Assembly: GCA_001657385.1 (NCBI GenBank)
Contig: LYSZ01000001.1
Location: forward strand, 310,001-374,000
Length of the DNA stretch: 64,000 nucleotides
Reading direction: 5' to 3'
DNA from: Parvularcula sp. BBD 1991-13
Lineage (GTDB): Bacteria; Pseudomonadota; Alphaproteobacteria; Caulobacterales; Parvularculaceae
In this document: piece by piece, positions 48,204 through 57,470 of the stretch
Numbering within the stretch: the first letter of the stretch is position 1
How the letters are laid out: each line of letters begins with the position of its first letter
Position numbers and translations under genes: made by a program
Notes under the pieces: model-generated
Told to the model about the DNA's origin: nothing
Seen by the model: only the letters and a program-made list of their open reading frames with translations
The model's database searches: none

Positions 48204-48875
48204 ATGGCCGTTCGCCGCCCCGCCAAAAACCAGCCCGAGCGTTTCGAATGGACGCCGGAAAACAAGAGCTGGTGCGATGCGCAGATCCGCAAGTACCCGG
48301 AAGGCCGCCAGGCGTCCTGCGTCATCCCGTTTCTCTGGCGCGGCCAGAAGCAGGAAGGATGGGTCTCGATCCCGATGATGGAAGCGATCGCGCGTCAGCT
48401 CGATATGCCGTATATCCGCGTTTACGAGGTCGCCACGTTTTACACCATGTTCAACCTCGAACCGGTGGGCGAGTTTTTCGTGCAGCTTTGCGGCACCACG
48501 CCGTGCATGCTGCGCGGCGCGCGGGAGCTGCGCGAGGTCTGCAAGACGGCGATCGGGCCGGAGAACAGGGTCAGCGACGACGGCAAGCTGTCCTGGCTTG
48601 AGGTGGAATGCCTCGGCGCCTGCGCCAACGCGCCGATGGTGCAGATCTCAACCAAGGACAGCGACCACTATTACGAAGATCTGACCCCGGAAATTTTCGA
48701 GGACCTTATCGCCAGGCTGCGCCGCGGCGAAGAGGTCAAGATCGGCACGCAACACCCGCAGCGCCACACCTCCGATCCCGAGGGCGAGAATACGACGCTC
48801 ACTGACCCGTCGCTTTATGACGGCAGCCGCGCGCAGCCGTTGAAGGAGATCCCGAACGCCGCGCCGGCGGAGTAG
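48204..48875 (+). CDS. nuoE: NADH-quinone oxidoreductase subunit E (complex I)
   Basis: 223 aa from the ATG at 48204, 7 bases after AAGGAG (a GTG three bases earlier is closer than ideal). Thioredoxin-like fold carrying the N1a [2Fe-2S] cluster: cysteines in CGTTPCMLRG and LGACANAPM. PFLWRGQKQEGWVSIPMM matches NuoE. C-terminal tail of about 40 residues is charged and low in similarity. nuoA-D are not upstream; the adjacent gene is the divergent ppiD. Confidence 0.96.
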   Translation: MAVRRPAKNQPERFEWTPENKSWCDAQIRKYPEGRQASCVIPFLWRGQKQEGWVSIPMMEAIARQLDMPYIRVYEVATFYTMFNLEPVGEFFVQLCGTTPCMLRGARELREVCKTAIGPENRVSDDGKLSWLEVECLGACANAPMVQISTKDSDHYYEDLTPEIFEDLIARLRRGEEVKIGTQHPQRHTSDPEGENTTLTDPSLYDGSRAQPLKEIPNAAPAE

Positions 48876-48990
48876 GCGGGCGTTTCGCATTCTTCCGCCC
48901 ACTGCATCGCGGCGAGGCGTGTTTCTCCCGCCCGTCAAGGCGTCGTTAACGTTAACCGTGCATGCTCCGCGCCTGAAACGGACGGGCGTG

Positions 48991-49629
48991 ATGCGGGAAC
49001 AACGAACGATCATCCTGATGGCGAGCGAGGCGATGGCGCCGATGCTGCGCGACTTCCTGCTGGCGCGCAACGCCGCCCTTTGCATCGAAACGCCGCGCAC
49101 GGTCGACGCCCTGCGCGGCGCGGTCGCCCGCAGCGGGGGACGCGCCCGGATCCTTTCCTTTCTCAATGGACTGATCATTCCCGCCGACGTGCTGGCGGCG
49201 CTGACGCCCGTTCCCTACAACATTCATCCCGGTCCGCCGGAATACCGCGGCGTCCATGCGGAAAGCTTCGCGCTCTGGGAAGGGGCCGCGCGTTACGGCG
49301 TCACCGCGCACGAAATCACCGCGCGCGTGGACGAGGGGCGCATCGTGGCGCTGTCGCGTTTCGATATTCCGCCCGGCGCCGATCGCCGGATCCTTTCCGC
49401 CGTCATCATGCACGAAGCGGTGAAGGTCTTCGCCGTCGTCGCCGCCCACTGCATCGCCACCGACGCCGCGATGCCGCCGATGCGCCAGCGCTGGTCCGGC
49501 GCCAAGCGCACCCGGCGCGAGTTTCGCGCCCTGTGCCGGTCCTATCACGCCGCGCCGGCCGCGGACCGCGAGCGCTTGCGCCGGGCGTGCGCGGAGGATC
49601 TGGAAGAGGCCGCGGCGGCGTTCGGTTAA
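48991..49629 (+). CDS. Formyltransferase-like protein
   Basis: 212 aa from the ATG at 48991. A single formyltransferase domain: LNGLIIPADVLAAL, then NIHPGPPEYRG with the Asn-x-His pair, and VTAHEITARVDEGRIV with the Asp, so the Asn/His/Asp catalytic set of methionyl-tRNA formyltransferase-type enzymes is present. It lacks the C-terminal OB domain of Fmt, and the HPGPPEYRG motif is closer to sugar or other small-molecule formyltransferases. Substrate unknown. It sits inside the complex I cluster; a link to complex I is not known. Confidence 0.8.
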   Translation: MREQRTIILMASEAMAPMLRDFLLARNAALCIETPRTVDALRGAVARSGGRARILSFLNGLIIPADVLAALTPVPYNIHPGPPEYRGVHAESFALWEGAARYGVTAHEITARVDEGRIVALSRFDIPPGADRRILSAVIMHEAVKVFAVVAAHCIATDAAMPPMRQRWSGAKRTRREFRALCRSYHAAPAADRERLRRACAEDLEEAAAAFG

Positions 49630-49930
49630 CGCCGGGCGGCTGCGGGCGAAGAGGGGCGGCCTGACAATCGCGTCCCAGCAGGCGCTTGCGCCGCCATCTG
49701 CGCCGGCGCCGCCGGCCAGAGGAGCCGGCCCGGCTTTCCGCGATCCACTTAGCCGCGACCCGTTAGTTTGTGCCCGCCGGAATTTTTTTCCGGAAAGGCT
49801 TGTTGTGATTGAGCTTTATTTTCGGCGGCAAAAATACAGAATAAAATAATTAATAAAATAAACTTTAATATTGTTTGATTTTAATCAGTTAAAATGATTT
49901 TTTGAAATCTATTCTGCTGTGGAGATTTCA
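49630..49930. other. Intergenic region with AT-rich tract
   Basis: From about 49780 the sequence becomes strongly AT-rich for about 130 bases, unlike anything else in the window. A CCGGAA/TTCCGG inverted repeat (49777-49793) with a T5 loop marks its left edge. Probably the promoter region of the gene at 49931. Confidence 0.6.
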
Positions 49931-50335
49931 ATGATTATACATGCCCGTCTTTTTGTTGTCGCGCTCGCGTTTTGCGCTATCGGCGCATTTTCCGGCAAGG
50001 CCCATGCACAGCCGCCGTCGGATACTTTCGTGCAGATCCTGATACCAAATTCGAGTTCCGCGACCCGGGGGTTCGTTTCGTTCAAGGCCGGTCCCCAGGT
50101 CACCGACACGGTGGGGCCTGGAGGCAACCCCATTCCGCCGGGAGGGGGGGGATCGTTTTACGTTTACGGTTTAGGCGGCGCTTCTGGAACGCTGACCTAT
50201 GACGATTGCGTTCTACAGTTCGGCGTGCGGCCTTTCTCCTTGCCCAGCGCCAGCGCCGGCTCGAAATGCACGCTGACGACGTTCTCGCCGTTTCCAAACA
50301 CGTTCACCATATTCACGCTGGAACTGACGAACTGA
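49931..50335 (+). CDS. Small secreted protein of unknown function
   Basis: 134 aa from the ATG at 49931, with GGAG six bases upstream. A clear signal peptide (MIIHARLFVVALAFCAIGAF, ending AHA-Q) precedes a short beta-rich, Gly/Pro/Ser-rich domain with one cysteine pair (DDCVLQF and GSKCTL). No family recognised. Codon use is less GC-biased than its neighbours and it follows an AT-rich tract, so recent acquisition is possible. It separates the formyltransferase from nuoF. Confidence 0.7.
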   Translation: MIIHARLFVVALAFCAIGAFSGKAHAQPPSDTFVQILIPNSSSATRGFVSFKAGPQVTDTVGPGGNPIPPGGGGSFYVYGLGGASGTLTYDDCVLQFGVRPFSLPSASAGSKCTLTTFSPFPNTFTIFTLELTN

Positions 50336-50811
50336 ATTGGCGGAGCCGAATGAGGCGACCTGGACCGCCAGCGACATATCGGGAGCGAAACGGCGACCCT
50401 TCGAGCTGCGTTGTTTCGAGGTCTGGATACGAATGGTTGCTTTTTTCGCTCCCCTCGGGCCATTTTCCGGGCCCGGCTTTCAAGGCCTATTCCGTCTTAA
50501 ACAACGATTCCCTCTCCATGACCGATCCCGTCTCAAAGACCGATCAGGAACGCGCGCTTTGTTGCACGCGGCGCTTTTGTCAGGCGGCGTTGCGCCCAGC
50601 GTGACGCATGGCGTTCGTCGGGCGTTCGGGGTAAGGGCTGCGGGAAGGCTTGAATTCCCGATAGAAACGCTGTGGAAACGGGTTTCGACAAAGCTGGCGA
50701 TAATCGCTAAGACGAGCGTCGCGAGAGAGCGGGACGCCGCTTGTCGAGCCAGGTTCAAACCGGGCGCGCAGAGCCACGGCGCGCCCCGCGGATAGAGACA
50801 GAAGCTGACCG
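50336..50811. other. Intergenic gap before nuoF
   Basis: 476 bases without a supported gene. Weak direct repeats around GACCGATC occur near 50520-50550. The open frames seen have no ribosome site and no recognisable domain. Confidence 0.5.
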
Positions 50812-52131
50812 ATGCTTGAAGACAAAGACCGGATATTCACCAATCTGTACGGCCTCCATGACTGGCGGCTGGAGGAAGCCAGGAAACGCGGCGCGTGGAA
50901 CGGCACGGCCGATCTGATGCGCATGGGGCGCGACTGGATCATCCAGCAGGTCAAGGATTCCGGCCTTCGGGGCAGGGGCGGGGCCGGCTTTCCGACGGGG
51001 CTGAAATGGTCGTTCATGCCGAAAGAGATCGGCGAGCGCCCCCATTACCTTGTCGTCAACGCCGACGAATCGGAGCCCGGCACCTGCAAGGACCGGGAAA
51101 TGATGCGCCACGATCCGCATCTTTTCATCGAGGGCTGTCTTGTCGCCTCCTTCGCCATGCAGGCGCATGCCTGTTACATCTATATCCGCGGCGAGTATGT
51201 GGACGAGCGCGAGCATCTCCAGGCCGCGATCGACGAGGCGTACGCGGCCGGCCTTCTTGGCAAGAACGCCGCCGGGTCGGGCTGGGATTTCGACCTTTAC
51301 GTCCATCACGGCGCCGGCGCCTATATCTGCGGCGAGGAGACCGCGCTCTTGGAAAGTCTCGAAGGCAAGAAGGGCCAGCCGCGCCTGAAGCCGCCCTTTC
51401 CCGCGGGCGCGGGGCTCTATGGCTGTCCGACCACGGTCAACAATGTCGAATCGATCGCGGTGGTTCCGACCATTCTGCGCCGGGGCGCGGACTGGTTCCG
51501 CCGGTTCGGACGCGACAACAATGCGGGTACGAAGGTTTTCTGCATTTCCGGCCACGTTAATCGTCCGTGCAATGTCGAAGAGGAGATGTCGATCCCGCTG
51601 AAGCAGTTGATCGAGACCCATTGCGGCGGCGTGCGCGGCGGCTGGGACAACCTCAAAGCCGTGATTCCGGGCGGGTCGTCCGTACCCCTCATTCCGCGTG
51701 ACGTCTGCGACGACGTGCTGATGGATTTCGACGCCCTGAAGGAGGTGAAGTCGGGGCTCGGCACCGCGGCGGTGATCGTCATGGACAAGTCCACCGACAT
51801 CGTGCGCGCGATTTCGCGCATCAGCTATTTCTACAAGCATGAAAGCTGCGGTCAGTGCACCCCCTGTCGCGAAGGCACCGGCTGGATGTGGCGCGTGCTC
51901 GAACGCATGGCCGAGGGTAATTCGACGACGGAAGAAATCGACAAGCTGCTCGACGTCGCCGGCCAGATCGAGGGACACACGATCTGCGCGCTGGGCGACG
52001 CCGCCGCCTGGCCGGTGCAGGGGCTGATCCGCCACTTCCGCGGCGAAATCGAGGAGCGCATCAACGCCTATCGCAGCGATCGCGGACCGGTGTCGATGGC
52101 GCCCGCCGCCGCGGGCGTCGCCGCCGAATAG
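50812..52131 (+). CDS. nuoF: NADH-quinone oxidoreductase subunit F (complex I)
   Basis: 439 aa. It binds FMN and NADH and carries the N3 [4Fe-4S] cluster. [18 protein letters not shown] is the NADH/FMN glycine-rich site; [18 protein letters not shown] is a family signature; iron-sulfur cysteines lie in [12 protein letters not shown] and HTICALGD. Full length for NuoF. Followed by the HU gene, not nuoG. Confidence 0.98.
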   Translation: MLEDKDRIFTNLYGLHDWRLEEARKRGAWNGTADLMRMGRDWIIQQVKDSGLRGRGGAGFPTGLKWSFMPKEIGERPHYLVVNADESEPGTCKDREMMRHDPHLFIEGCLVASFAMQAHACYIYIRGEYVDEREHLQAAIDEAYAAGLLGKNAAGSGWDFDLYVHHGAGAYICGEETALLESLEGKKGQPRLKPPFPAGAGLYGCPTTVNNVESIAVVPTILRRGADWFRRFGRDNNAGTKVFCISGHVNRPCNVEEEMSIPLKQLIETHCGGVRGGWDNLKAVIPGGSSVPLIPRDVCDDVLMDFDALKEVKSGLGTAAVIVMDKSTDIVRAISRISYFYKHESCGQCTPCREGTGWMWRVLERMAEGNSTTEEIDKLLDVAGQIEGHTICALGDAAAWPVQGLIRHFRGEIEERINAYRSDRGPVSMAPAAAGVAAE

Positions 52132-52199
52132 GCTTTTTCAAGCGTCCCGACTGTTCCCTGCATGCGCTGAAAACGCGCAAAAACCCTTGTGTTGCGGCG

Positions 52200-52211
52200 A
52201 ATCACGTGATT
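52200..52211. promoter_or_regulatory. Perfect palindrome AATCACGTGATT upstream of the HU gene
   Basis: A 12-base perfect palindrome lies 43 bases before the HU start. It overlaps a GAATC site (52199-52203), and a second GANTC site is at 52235-52239. GANTC is the CcrM methylation site in alphaproteobacteria, so cell-cycle control of the HU gene is possible. The factor binding the palindrome is unknown. Confidence 0.4.
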
Positions 52212-52254
52212 TTTGTGTGTATTCGGCGTTTATTGATTCGCAAAGGAACAACCC

Positions 52255-52716
52255 ATGGCCGTTAAACGGAAGACCACAACGAAAAAAGCTACGGCTAAAA
52301 AGGCCGCAGCGAAAAAGACCACGGTGAAACGCAAGACCGCCGCCAAGAAGACGACGGCGCGCAAGGCGCCGGTGCGCAAGACGGCGACGCGCAAGACCGC
52401 CGCCACGAAAAAAACCGCCACGAAAAAAGCGCTGCCCGATGTGCTGACCATGAAGCATCTGGCCGCGGAAATGTCCGAAGCTCACGAAATGCCGAAGAAA
52501 CAGGCTGAAGAGCTTCTCGCCGACTTCATCGACCGGATGGGCGGCTACCTCAAGAAAGGCAAGAAGCTCCGGGTGGCCGGTCTCGGCATTCTCCAGGTCC
52601 GCCAGCGCGCCGCGCGCTGGGGCCGCAACCCGGCGACGGGCGAGCGCATCCGGATCAAGGCCAGCAAGAAAGTCGCGTTCCGCCCGGCCAAGGATCTCAA
52701 GGAGCGCGTTCTTTAA
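52255..52716 (+). CDS. HU family DNA-binding protein with histone H1-like N-terminal tail
   Basis: 153 aa. Residues 1-62 are almost entirely Lys, Ala, Thr and Arg (for example KKATAKKAAAKK), like histone H1 tails. Residues about 63-153 form an HU domain: HLAAEMSEAHEMPKKQAEELL, GKKLRVAGLGILQVRQRAAR and the DNA-clamping arm GRNPATGERIRI followed by KKVAFRPAKDLKERV. GGAAC is upstream and it has its own promoter gap (123 bases after nuoF). It likely compacts DNA, with the tail adding nonspecific binding. Confidence 0.92.
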   Translation: MAVKRKTTTKKATAKKAAAKKTTVKRKTAAKKTTARKAPVRKTATRKTAATKKTATKKALPDVLTMKHLAAEMSEAHEMPKKQAEELLADFIDRMGGYLKKGKKLRVAGLGILQVRQRAARWGRNPATGERIRIKASKKVAFRPAKDLKERVL

Positions 52717-52750
52717 AAAGACGCGCGAAAACGCCTTATTGCGATGAGTC

Positions 52751-52793
52751 AAAACGCCTGCCGCCGGCTTTCCGGGGCGGGCGTTTTGTTGTT
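52751..52793 (+). terminator. Strong Rho-independent terminator after the HU gene
   Basis: A 12-base stem (52751-52762 with 52776-52787, one G-T pair) is followed by GTTGTT, with the T-run partly inside the stem. It ends the transcript from nuoF/HU, so nuoG must be read from another promoter. Confidence 0.75.
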
Positions 52794-52996
52794 AGAACCA
52801 GACATTGCGGCCATTCCCCTCCCATCGCGTGAAAGCGGCGCGACCATGAAACGGACGCGGATTTAGACATCGGGCGCGACCGGGAGGGTATGCAAACGCG
52901 CACGGGCGTTGCGCGGCCGGCGCGCAACTCTCGCGCAGGGCGCCGCAACACTCGCGGCGCCGGGCGCGGCGCAAACGCGGAGAGCAGGTCGGAAAA

Positions 52997-53554
52997 GTGA
53001 GCGAGGAGATCAACAAAGCGCCGAGCGAGACATCGCTGTCGATAGAAGTCTGCACGAACCCGGACGCGGCCGACGCCCTGGCCGCGCTCGGCGCGGCGAG
53101 TTTCACCGAAGCGTTCGGCCATCTCTATAAACGGGACGACCTGGAGGCGTTCCTGCGCGATAACCATGCGCCCGAAAGGTATCGCCGGCTCATCGCCGAT
53201 CCGCAATGCCGCATCTGGACCGCGTTCGCCGGGGACGGCGCCCTCGCAGCGTACGCCGTGGCGAGGCCCTGCGCGCTGCCCGTCAAGGACATGCCGCCGC
53301 GCGCGGGCGAGTTAAGCCGGCTTTATGCGCTCAGGGCGTTCCAGGGCGCGGGGCTCGGCCGGCGCCTGCTCGAAGCGGCGCTCGCCTGGCTCGACCGGAC
53401 GTTCGACCATGTTTATCTCAGCGTCTACGCCGAGAACCACGGCGCGATGCGGCTCTATCGACGATACGGCTTTGAAACGATCGCCTCCTATTCCTTCATG
53501 GTCGGCGACCATGCGGACCCGGAATACCTGATGAAGCGCATCCGGCGCGGGTGA
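52997..53554 (+). CDS. GNAT family N-acetyltransferase
   Basis: 185 aa from a GTG. Acetyl-CoA binding motif A is GELSRLYALRAFQGAGLGRR, followed by LLEAALAWLD and motif B VYAENHGAMRLYRRYGFE. Substrate unknown. It begins after the HU terminator and starts a new unit towards nuoG. Confidence 0.88.
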   Translation: MSEEINKAPSETSLSIEVCTNPDAADALAALGAASFTEAFGHLYKRDDLEAFLRDNHAPERYRRLIADPQCRIWTAFAGDGALAAYAVARPCALPVKDMPPRAGELSRLYALRAFQGAGLGRRLLEAALAWLDRTFDHVYLSVYAENHGAMRLYRRYGFETIASYSFMVGDHADPEYLMKRIRRG

Positions 53555-53736
53555 TATGGCCGCAATCGCCGGGAAATATAGAATTCTAATCGTTTCATTA
53601 AGGATTTTATCAAGCGATGCATAGATAGTATGCCATTGTCGCGCACGCGGTTGTTGCGCAACGTCTTCATCGTATTGATAAGCTCTCGCTCGGTAGCGTT
53701 AATCGGCCCGCCATCTTTTTCCTGAAAGGTAATCCA

Positions 53737-53991
53737 GTGTCGGATATCACTCTCCTGGAAAAGCGTTTGGAAGAACTCGAAGCCGCTGTGACCGCCACAG
53801 TCGACCGGGCGCTGGCCATCGAAGACCGACTGGACGCCATGCGCGACGAACTCCAGCGCGCGGCCACCTTTGTTTATCGCATCAAGCTTTGCCAGGACGC
53901 GGACAAGGAACGCTGGCAGACGCAGACCGAAACGCTCCAGGCGATCCGTCACGACCTCGACAGCATCCACCGGGTGATCGGCAAGGACTGA
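53737..53991 (+). CDS. Small coiled-coil protein
   Basis: 84 aa from a GTG with AAAGG seven bases upstream. Nearly all helical with heptad-like leucines (LLEKRLEELEAAV, RALAIEDRLDAMRDELQ), predicted coiled coil, no membrane segment. Family not recognised. Orientation and spacing place it with the GNAT gene before nuoG. Confidence 0.65.
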   Translation: MSDITLLEKRLEELEAAVTATVDRALAIEDRLDAMRDELQRAATFVYRIKLCQDADKERWQTQTETLQAIRHDLDSIHRVIGKD

Positions 53992-54332
53992 TATCGTCCC
54001 GCTCTCGCTATTGCGCTCTGGTTTTCCCGCGCCGGTCGCGCCGGATCCGCGCGCCGCGCGTTCATCGCTCTTCGCCGCCAGACGATATTGTACTCGATTG
54101 TCTACGGGATTTCATTCTTACGAAGGGGACGCGTCCCCCGGCGCCGCGCTTCCCCCAGCGCCGCACGTTCCGGCCCGTCTGCTTTTCGCCTTCGTCAGCC
54201 CATGGCGAACTGCCGCGTATGCAAACGCTGGAAAGCGCGGGAAAATATGGCTAAACAACCGCCGACGACCCGGATGCGCCGCAACGGCCCGTTCCGGCGA
54301 GGGCCGCAACAAGGAAAGAAAGACGGATCGGG
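53992..54332. other. Intergenic gap before nuoG
   Basis: 341 bases with no gene I can support. A short frame (54202-54336) overlapping the nuoG start by ATGA has a CxxC and many Arg/Lys, but no ribosome site. Confidence 0.5.
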
Positions 54333-56450
54333 ATGAGTGATACGCGCGTCATCAAGGTAAACGGCGAAGAAATCGAGGTTCCTTCGAACCTGACCCTGTT
54401 GCAGGCCTGCGAGGCGGCCGGCGAGGAGATCCCCCGCTTTTGTTATCACGAGCGCCTGTCGGTCGCCGGCAATTGCCGCATGTGCCTCATCGAAGTGAAG
54501 GGCGGTCCGCCCAAGCCCGTCGCCTCCTGCGCCCAGAACGTGCGCGATCTCAGGCCGGGGCCGGACGGCGCGCCGCCGGAGTTGTTCACCAACACGCCCA
54601 TGGTGAAAAAAGCCCGCGAGGGCGTGATGGAGTTCCTGCTGATCAACCACCCGCTCGACTGCCCGATCTGCGACCAGGGCGGGGAGTGCGATCTTCAGGA
54701 TCAGGCCATGGCCTATGGCCGCGACGGCTCGCGCTACGAGGAAAACAAGCGCGCCGTCGAGGAAAAGCACATGGGGCCGCTGATCAAGACGATCATGACC
54801 CGCTGCATTCAATGCACGCGCTGCGTGCGCTTCGCGACGGAAATCGCCGGCGTTGACGATCTCGGTCTCGTCAATCGCGGCGAGAACGCGGAGATCACCA
54901 CCTATCTTGAAAAGGCCGTGGAAAGCGAACTGACCGGCAATCTGATCGATGTCTGCCCGGTCGGCGCGCTGACCTCCAAGCCTTACGCCTTCAACGCGCG
55001 GCCGTGGGAGTTGCGCAAGACCGAAACCATCGACGCGATGGACGCGGTCGGCTCCAATATCCGCGTCGACGCGCGCGGGCGGGAAGTGCTCCGCATCCTG
55101 CCGGTTCTGCATGAGGACGTGAACGAGGAATGGATCGCCGACAAGAGCCGCTTCGTGTGGGACGGCCTGCGGCGCCAGCGCCTCGACCGGCCCTATGTGC
55201 GCCGCGACGGCAGGCTGGAGCCGGCGAGCTGGGACGAAGCGCTTGGCGCGGCGGCGGAGAAGCTGAAGGCCGCGCCTGCGGAGAGGATCGCGGGCCTTGT
55301 CGGCGATCTTGTTCCGACCGAAGCGGTGAAGGCGCTGAAGGACCTGCTCGACGGCGTCGGGACGCCGCACATGGATTGCCGTCAGGACGGCGCGCTGAAG
55401 GGCGTCGCCGCCGGCGCCGACCGCCGGTCCTATCTCTTCAACACGACCATCGCCGGGCTTGAGGAGGCGGACGCCATCCTCCTTGTCGGGACCAATCCGC
55501 GCAAGGAAGCGGCCATGGTCAACGCCCGCCTGCGCAAGACGTGGCTTGGCGATCTCGGCGTCAGGATTGGCCTGATCGGCGAGCGGGCCGATCTTTCCTA
55601 CGACTACGATTATCTTGGCGCGGGGCCGGACGCGCTGGCCGCGCTCGCCCGCGGCGAGGGCGCGTTCTTCGACGTCCTCAAGGGCGCTCGGCGCCCGGCG
55701 ATCATCCTCGGCATGGGCGCGCTCGCCCGCGCCGACGGCGAGGCGGCGCTGGCGGCGGCGGCGGCGCTGGCGGGCCAGGTCGGCGCGGTGCGCGACGGCT
55801 GGAACGGCTTCAACGTCCTGCACACGGCGGCGGCGCGGGTCGGCGCGCTCGATCTCGGTTTCCTGCCGGGCGAGGGCGGGCGCGATTTCGACGCCATCCT
55901 GGACGGATGCTCGGCGCGCGAGATCGACGTCGTCTATAATCTTGGTGCGGACGAATTCGATACGCGCAGGCTCAACGGCGCTTTCGTCATCTATCAGGGG
56001 CATCACGGCGACGCCGGCGCCCGTCATGCGGACGTCATCCTGCCGGGCGCGGCCTACACGGAGCAAAACGCCATTTACGTCAACACCGAGGGTCGACCGC
56101 AACTGGCGAGCCGTGCGATCTTCCCGCCGGGCGAGGCGCGCGAGGACTGGGCGATCCTGCGGGCGCTGTCGGACCGCGTCGGCAAGACGCTCGCCTATGA
56201 CGATCTCTTCGCCCTGCGCCAGGCGATGATCGAGGCCGCGCCGGCGCTTGGCCGGATCGATCAGACGGGCGAGGCGGACGCGGCGCCCTTCGCGCTTTCC
56301 GCGCTCGGGACGGAAGGCCCGCTCGACGCCGCGCCTTTCGTCTCGCCGGTCGCGGACTATTACCTGACCAACCCGGTCGCGCGCGCGTCCAAGACCATGG
56401 CGGAATGCTCCGCCGCGGCGGGCGGCGCGCAGGCGATGGCCGCGGAATAG
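54333..56450 (+). CDS. nuoG: NADH-quinone oxidoreductase subunit G (complex I)
   Basis: 705 aa with the N-terminal iron-sulfur array: [2Fe-2S] cysteines in [15 protein letters not shown] and SCAQN, the His/Cys site [18 protein letters not shown], and [4Fe-4S] sites [10 protein letters not shown] and [10 protein letters not shown]. The C-terminal molybdopterin-like domain (about 220-690) is enzymatically inactive in the family. It passes electrons from NuoF/E to NuoI. Usual length. Confidence 0.97.
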   Translation: MSDTRVIKVNGEEIEVPSNLTLLQACEAAGEEIPRFCYHERLSVAGNCRMCLIEVKGGPPKPVASCAQNVRDLRPGPDGAPPELFTNTPMVKKAREGVMEFLLINHPLDCPICDQGGECDLQDQAMAYGRDGSRYEENKRAVEEKHMGPLIKTIMTRCIQCTRCVRFATEIAGVDDLGLVNRGENAEITTYLEKAVESELTGNLIDVCPVGALTSKPYAFNARPWELRKTETIDAMDAVGSNIRVDARGREVLRILPVLHEDVNEEWIADKSRFVWDGLRRQRLDRPYVRRDGRLEPASWDEALGAAAEKLKAAPAERIAGLVGDLVPTEAVKALKDLLDGVGTPHMDCRQDGALKGVAAGADRRSYLFNTTIAGLEEADAILLVGTNPRKEAAMVNARLRKTWLGDLGVRIGLIGERADLSYDYDYLGAGPDALAALARGEGAFFDVLKGARRPAIILGMGALARADGEAALAAAAALAGQVGAVRDGWNGFNVLHTAAARVGALDLGFLPGEGGRDFDAILDGCSAREIDVVYNLGADEFDTRRLNGAFVIYQGHHGDAGARHADVILPGAAYTEQNAIYVNTEGRPQLASRAIFPPGEAREDWAILRALSDRVGKTLAYDDLFALRQAMIEAAPALGRIDQTGEADAAPFALSALGTEGPLDAAPFVSPVADYYLTNPVARASKTMAECSAAAGGAQAMAAE

Positions 56451-56523
56451 GGCGCGCGTTTCGACGTTTCTCGACCTTCCCGGCCTTTCCGGGCGGTCGC
56501 GGCGTCCTCGGCGGCGCGCCGTC

Positions 56524-56579
56524 GATGCTGCGCAGTTAGTGTTGCGCGGTCAGTGTTGCGCGGTCAATGCCGCACCGTC
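56524..56579. repeat. Four 14-base tandem units between nuoG and the head-GIN gene
   Basis: Units at 56524, 56538, 56552 and 56566. Units 2 and 3 are identical; the outer ones differ by a few bases. Confidence 0.88.
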
Positions 56580-56666
56580 GACGACGCGGCGGGTTCGTGC
56601 GACGAGCCGTATTTCCGGGCGCCGGCAAGGCTGGTAGGTTTCTCCCGCAAGAGGGAGACGCGAGCT

Positions 56667-57362
56667 ATGACCATCATGTTACGCAAGGGACCGGGCGCTG
56701 CGGCCCTGAAGGCGGCGTTTTTGAGCGCGGCGCTTCTGGGCGCCTCGGCGCTGACCGCCGTCGCGCAGGCGGACGACGACAAGGACGACGTCGTTCAGAC
56801 CTATGACCTGAACGGCTTCGATGAAATCGACATCGCCGGCGTGTTCGACCTGTCGGTGGAGGTCGGGCCGGACTATTCGATCCGGCTTTCCGGCCCCAGG
56901 CGGGAGATGGACCGCATCAAGGCGGAGGTGAAGGGCGGCGCGCTTCGCCTTGGCCCCAAGGAGCGCCGCAAGCGCCCGAGCTGGGGCAATCGCGATTCCA
57001 TCGACGCGCAGATCACCCTGCCGTCGCTGACGGCGTTTTCCGCCTCCGGCGTCGTCGACGGAACCATTCTCGGGGTCGACGCCCAGGATTTCGTCGTCGA
57101 CGTTTCGGGCGTCGGCGACATCACCCTTGAAGGCGAGTGCGGGGCCCTGTCGGCGCAGGTCTCGGGCGTCGGCGATCTCGACGCGAAGAAGCTTGAATGC
57201 CGCGCCGTCGAGATCGACGTGTCCGGCGTTGGCGACGCGACGGTTTACGCGAGCGAATCGGCGGACGCCAGCGTTTCCGGCGTCGGCGACATCAACATTT
57301 ACGGCGGCCCCGCGGAGGTCAGGAAAGACGGCGGCATGTTCGCCGAAATCACCGTGCATTGA
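56667..57362 (+). CDS. Head GIN domain (DUF2807) secreted or surface protein
   Basis: 231 aa from the ATG at 56667, nine bases after GAGGGAG. Signal peptide to about residue 30 (ending AVAQA), then a beta-rich head-GIN/DUF2807 domain with YDLNGFDEIDIAGVFDLSV and repeated VSGVGDI/VSGVGDA units, as in autotransporter-adhesin-like beta-helices. Function unknown. It interrupts nuoG and nuoH and is 108 bases from nuoH. Confidence 0.8.
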   Translation: MTIMLRKGPGAAALKAAFLSAALLGASALTAVAQADDDKDDVVQTYDLNGFDEIDIAGVFDLSVEVGPDYSIRLSGPRREMDRIKAEVKGGALRLGPKERRKRPSWGNRDSIDAQITLPSLTAFSASGVVDGTILGVDAQDFVVDVSGVGDITLEGECGALSAQVSGVGDLDAKKLECRAVEIDVSGVGDATVYASESADASVSGVGDINIYGGPAEVRKDGGMFAEITVH

Positions 57363-57470
57363 GAATGCCGCGCCCGCGGGCGCGGCGCGCGACCCCGCGA
57401 CGATTTTCCCGAATTTCCAATCGAAAAGCCGCGTGACTAGCGCCGCGATCCCCGTTATGACGCGGTCGTT

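Noticed and set aside
48946-48960. GTTAACGTTAACC as a CtrA site
   Set aside because: CtrA sites need TTAA-N7-TTAA spacing; here the half sites nearly touch. TTAA pairs at 5087 and 5243 also have wrong spacing.
50750-50770. GGTTCAAACC resembling a tRNA T-arm
   Set aside because: No matching acceptor, D or anticodon stems could be folded around it.
53488-53970. Minus-strand frame opposite the coiled-coil gene
   Set aside because: The plus-strand gene has a ribosome site and coherent heptads; the opposite frame overlaps two genes and shows no family.
54202-54336. 44-codon frame overlapping the nuoG start by ATGA, with a CxxC
   Set aside because: The overlap is suggestive, but there is no ribosome site and the Arg/Lys-rich sequence fits chance in GC-rich DNA.
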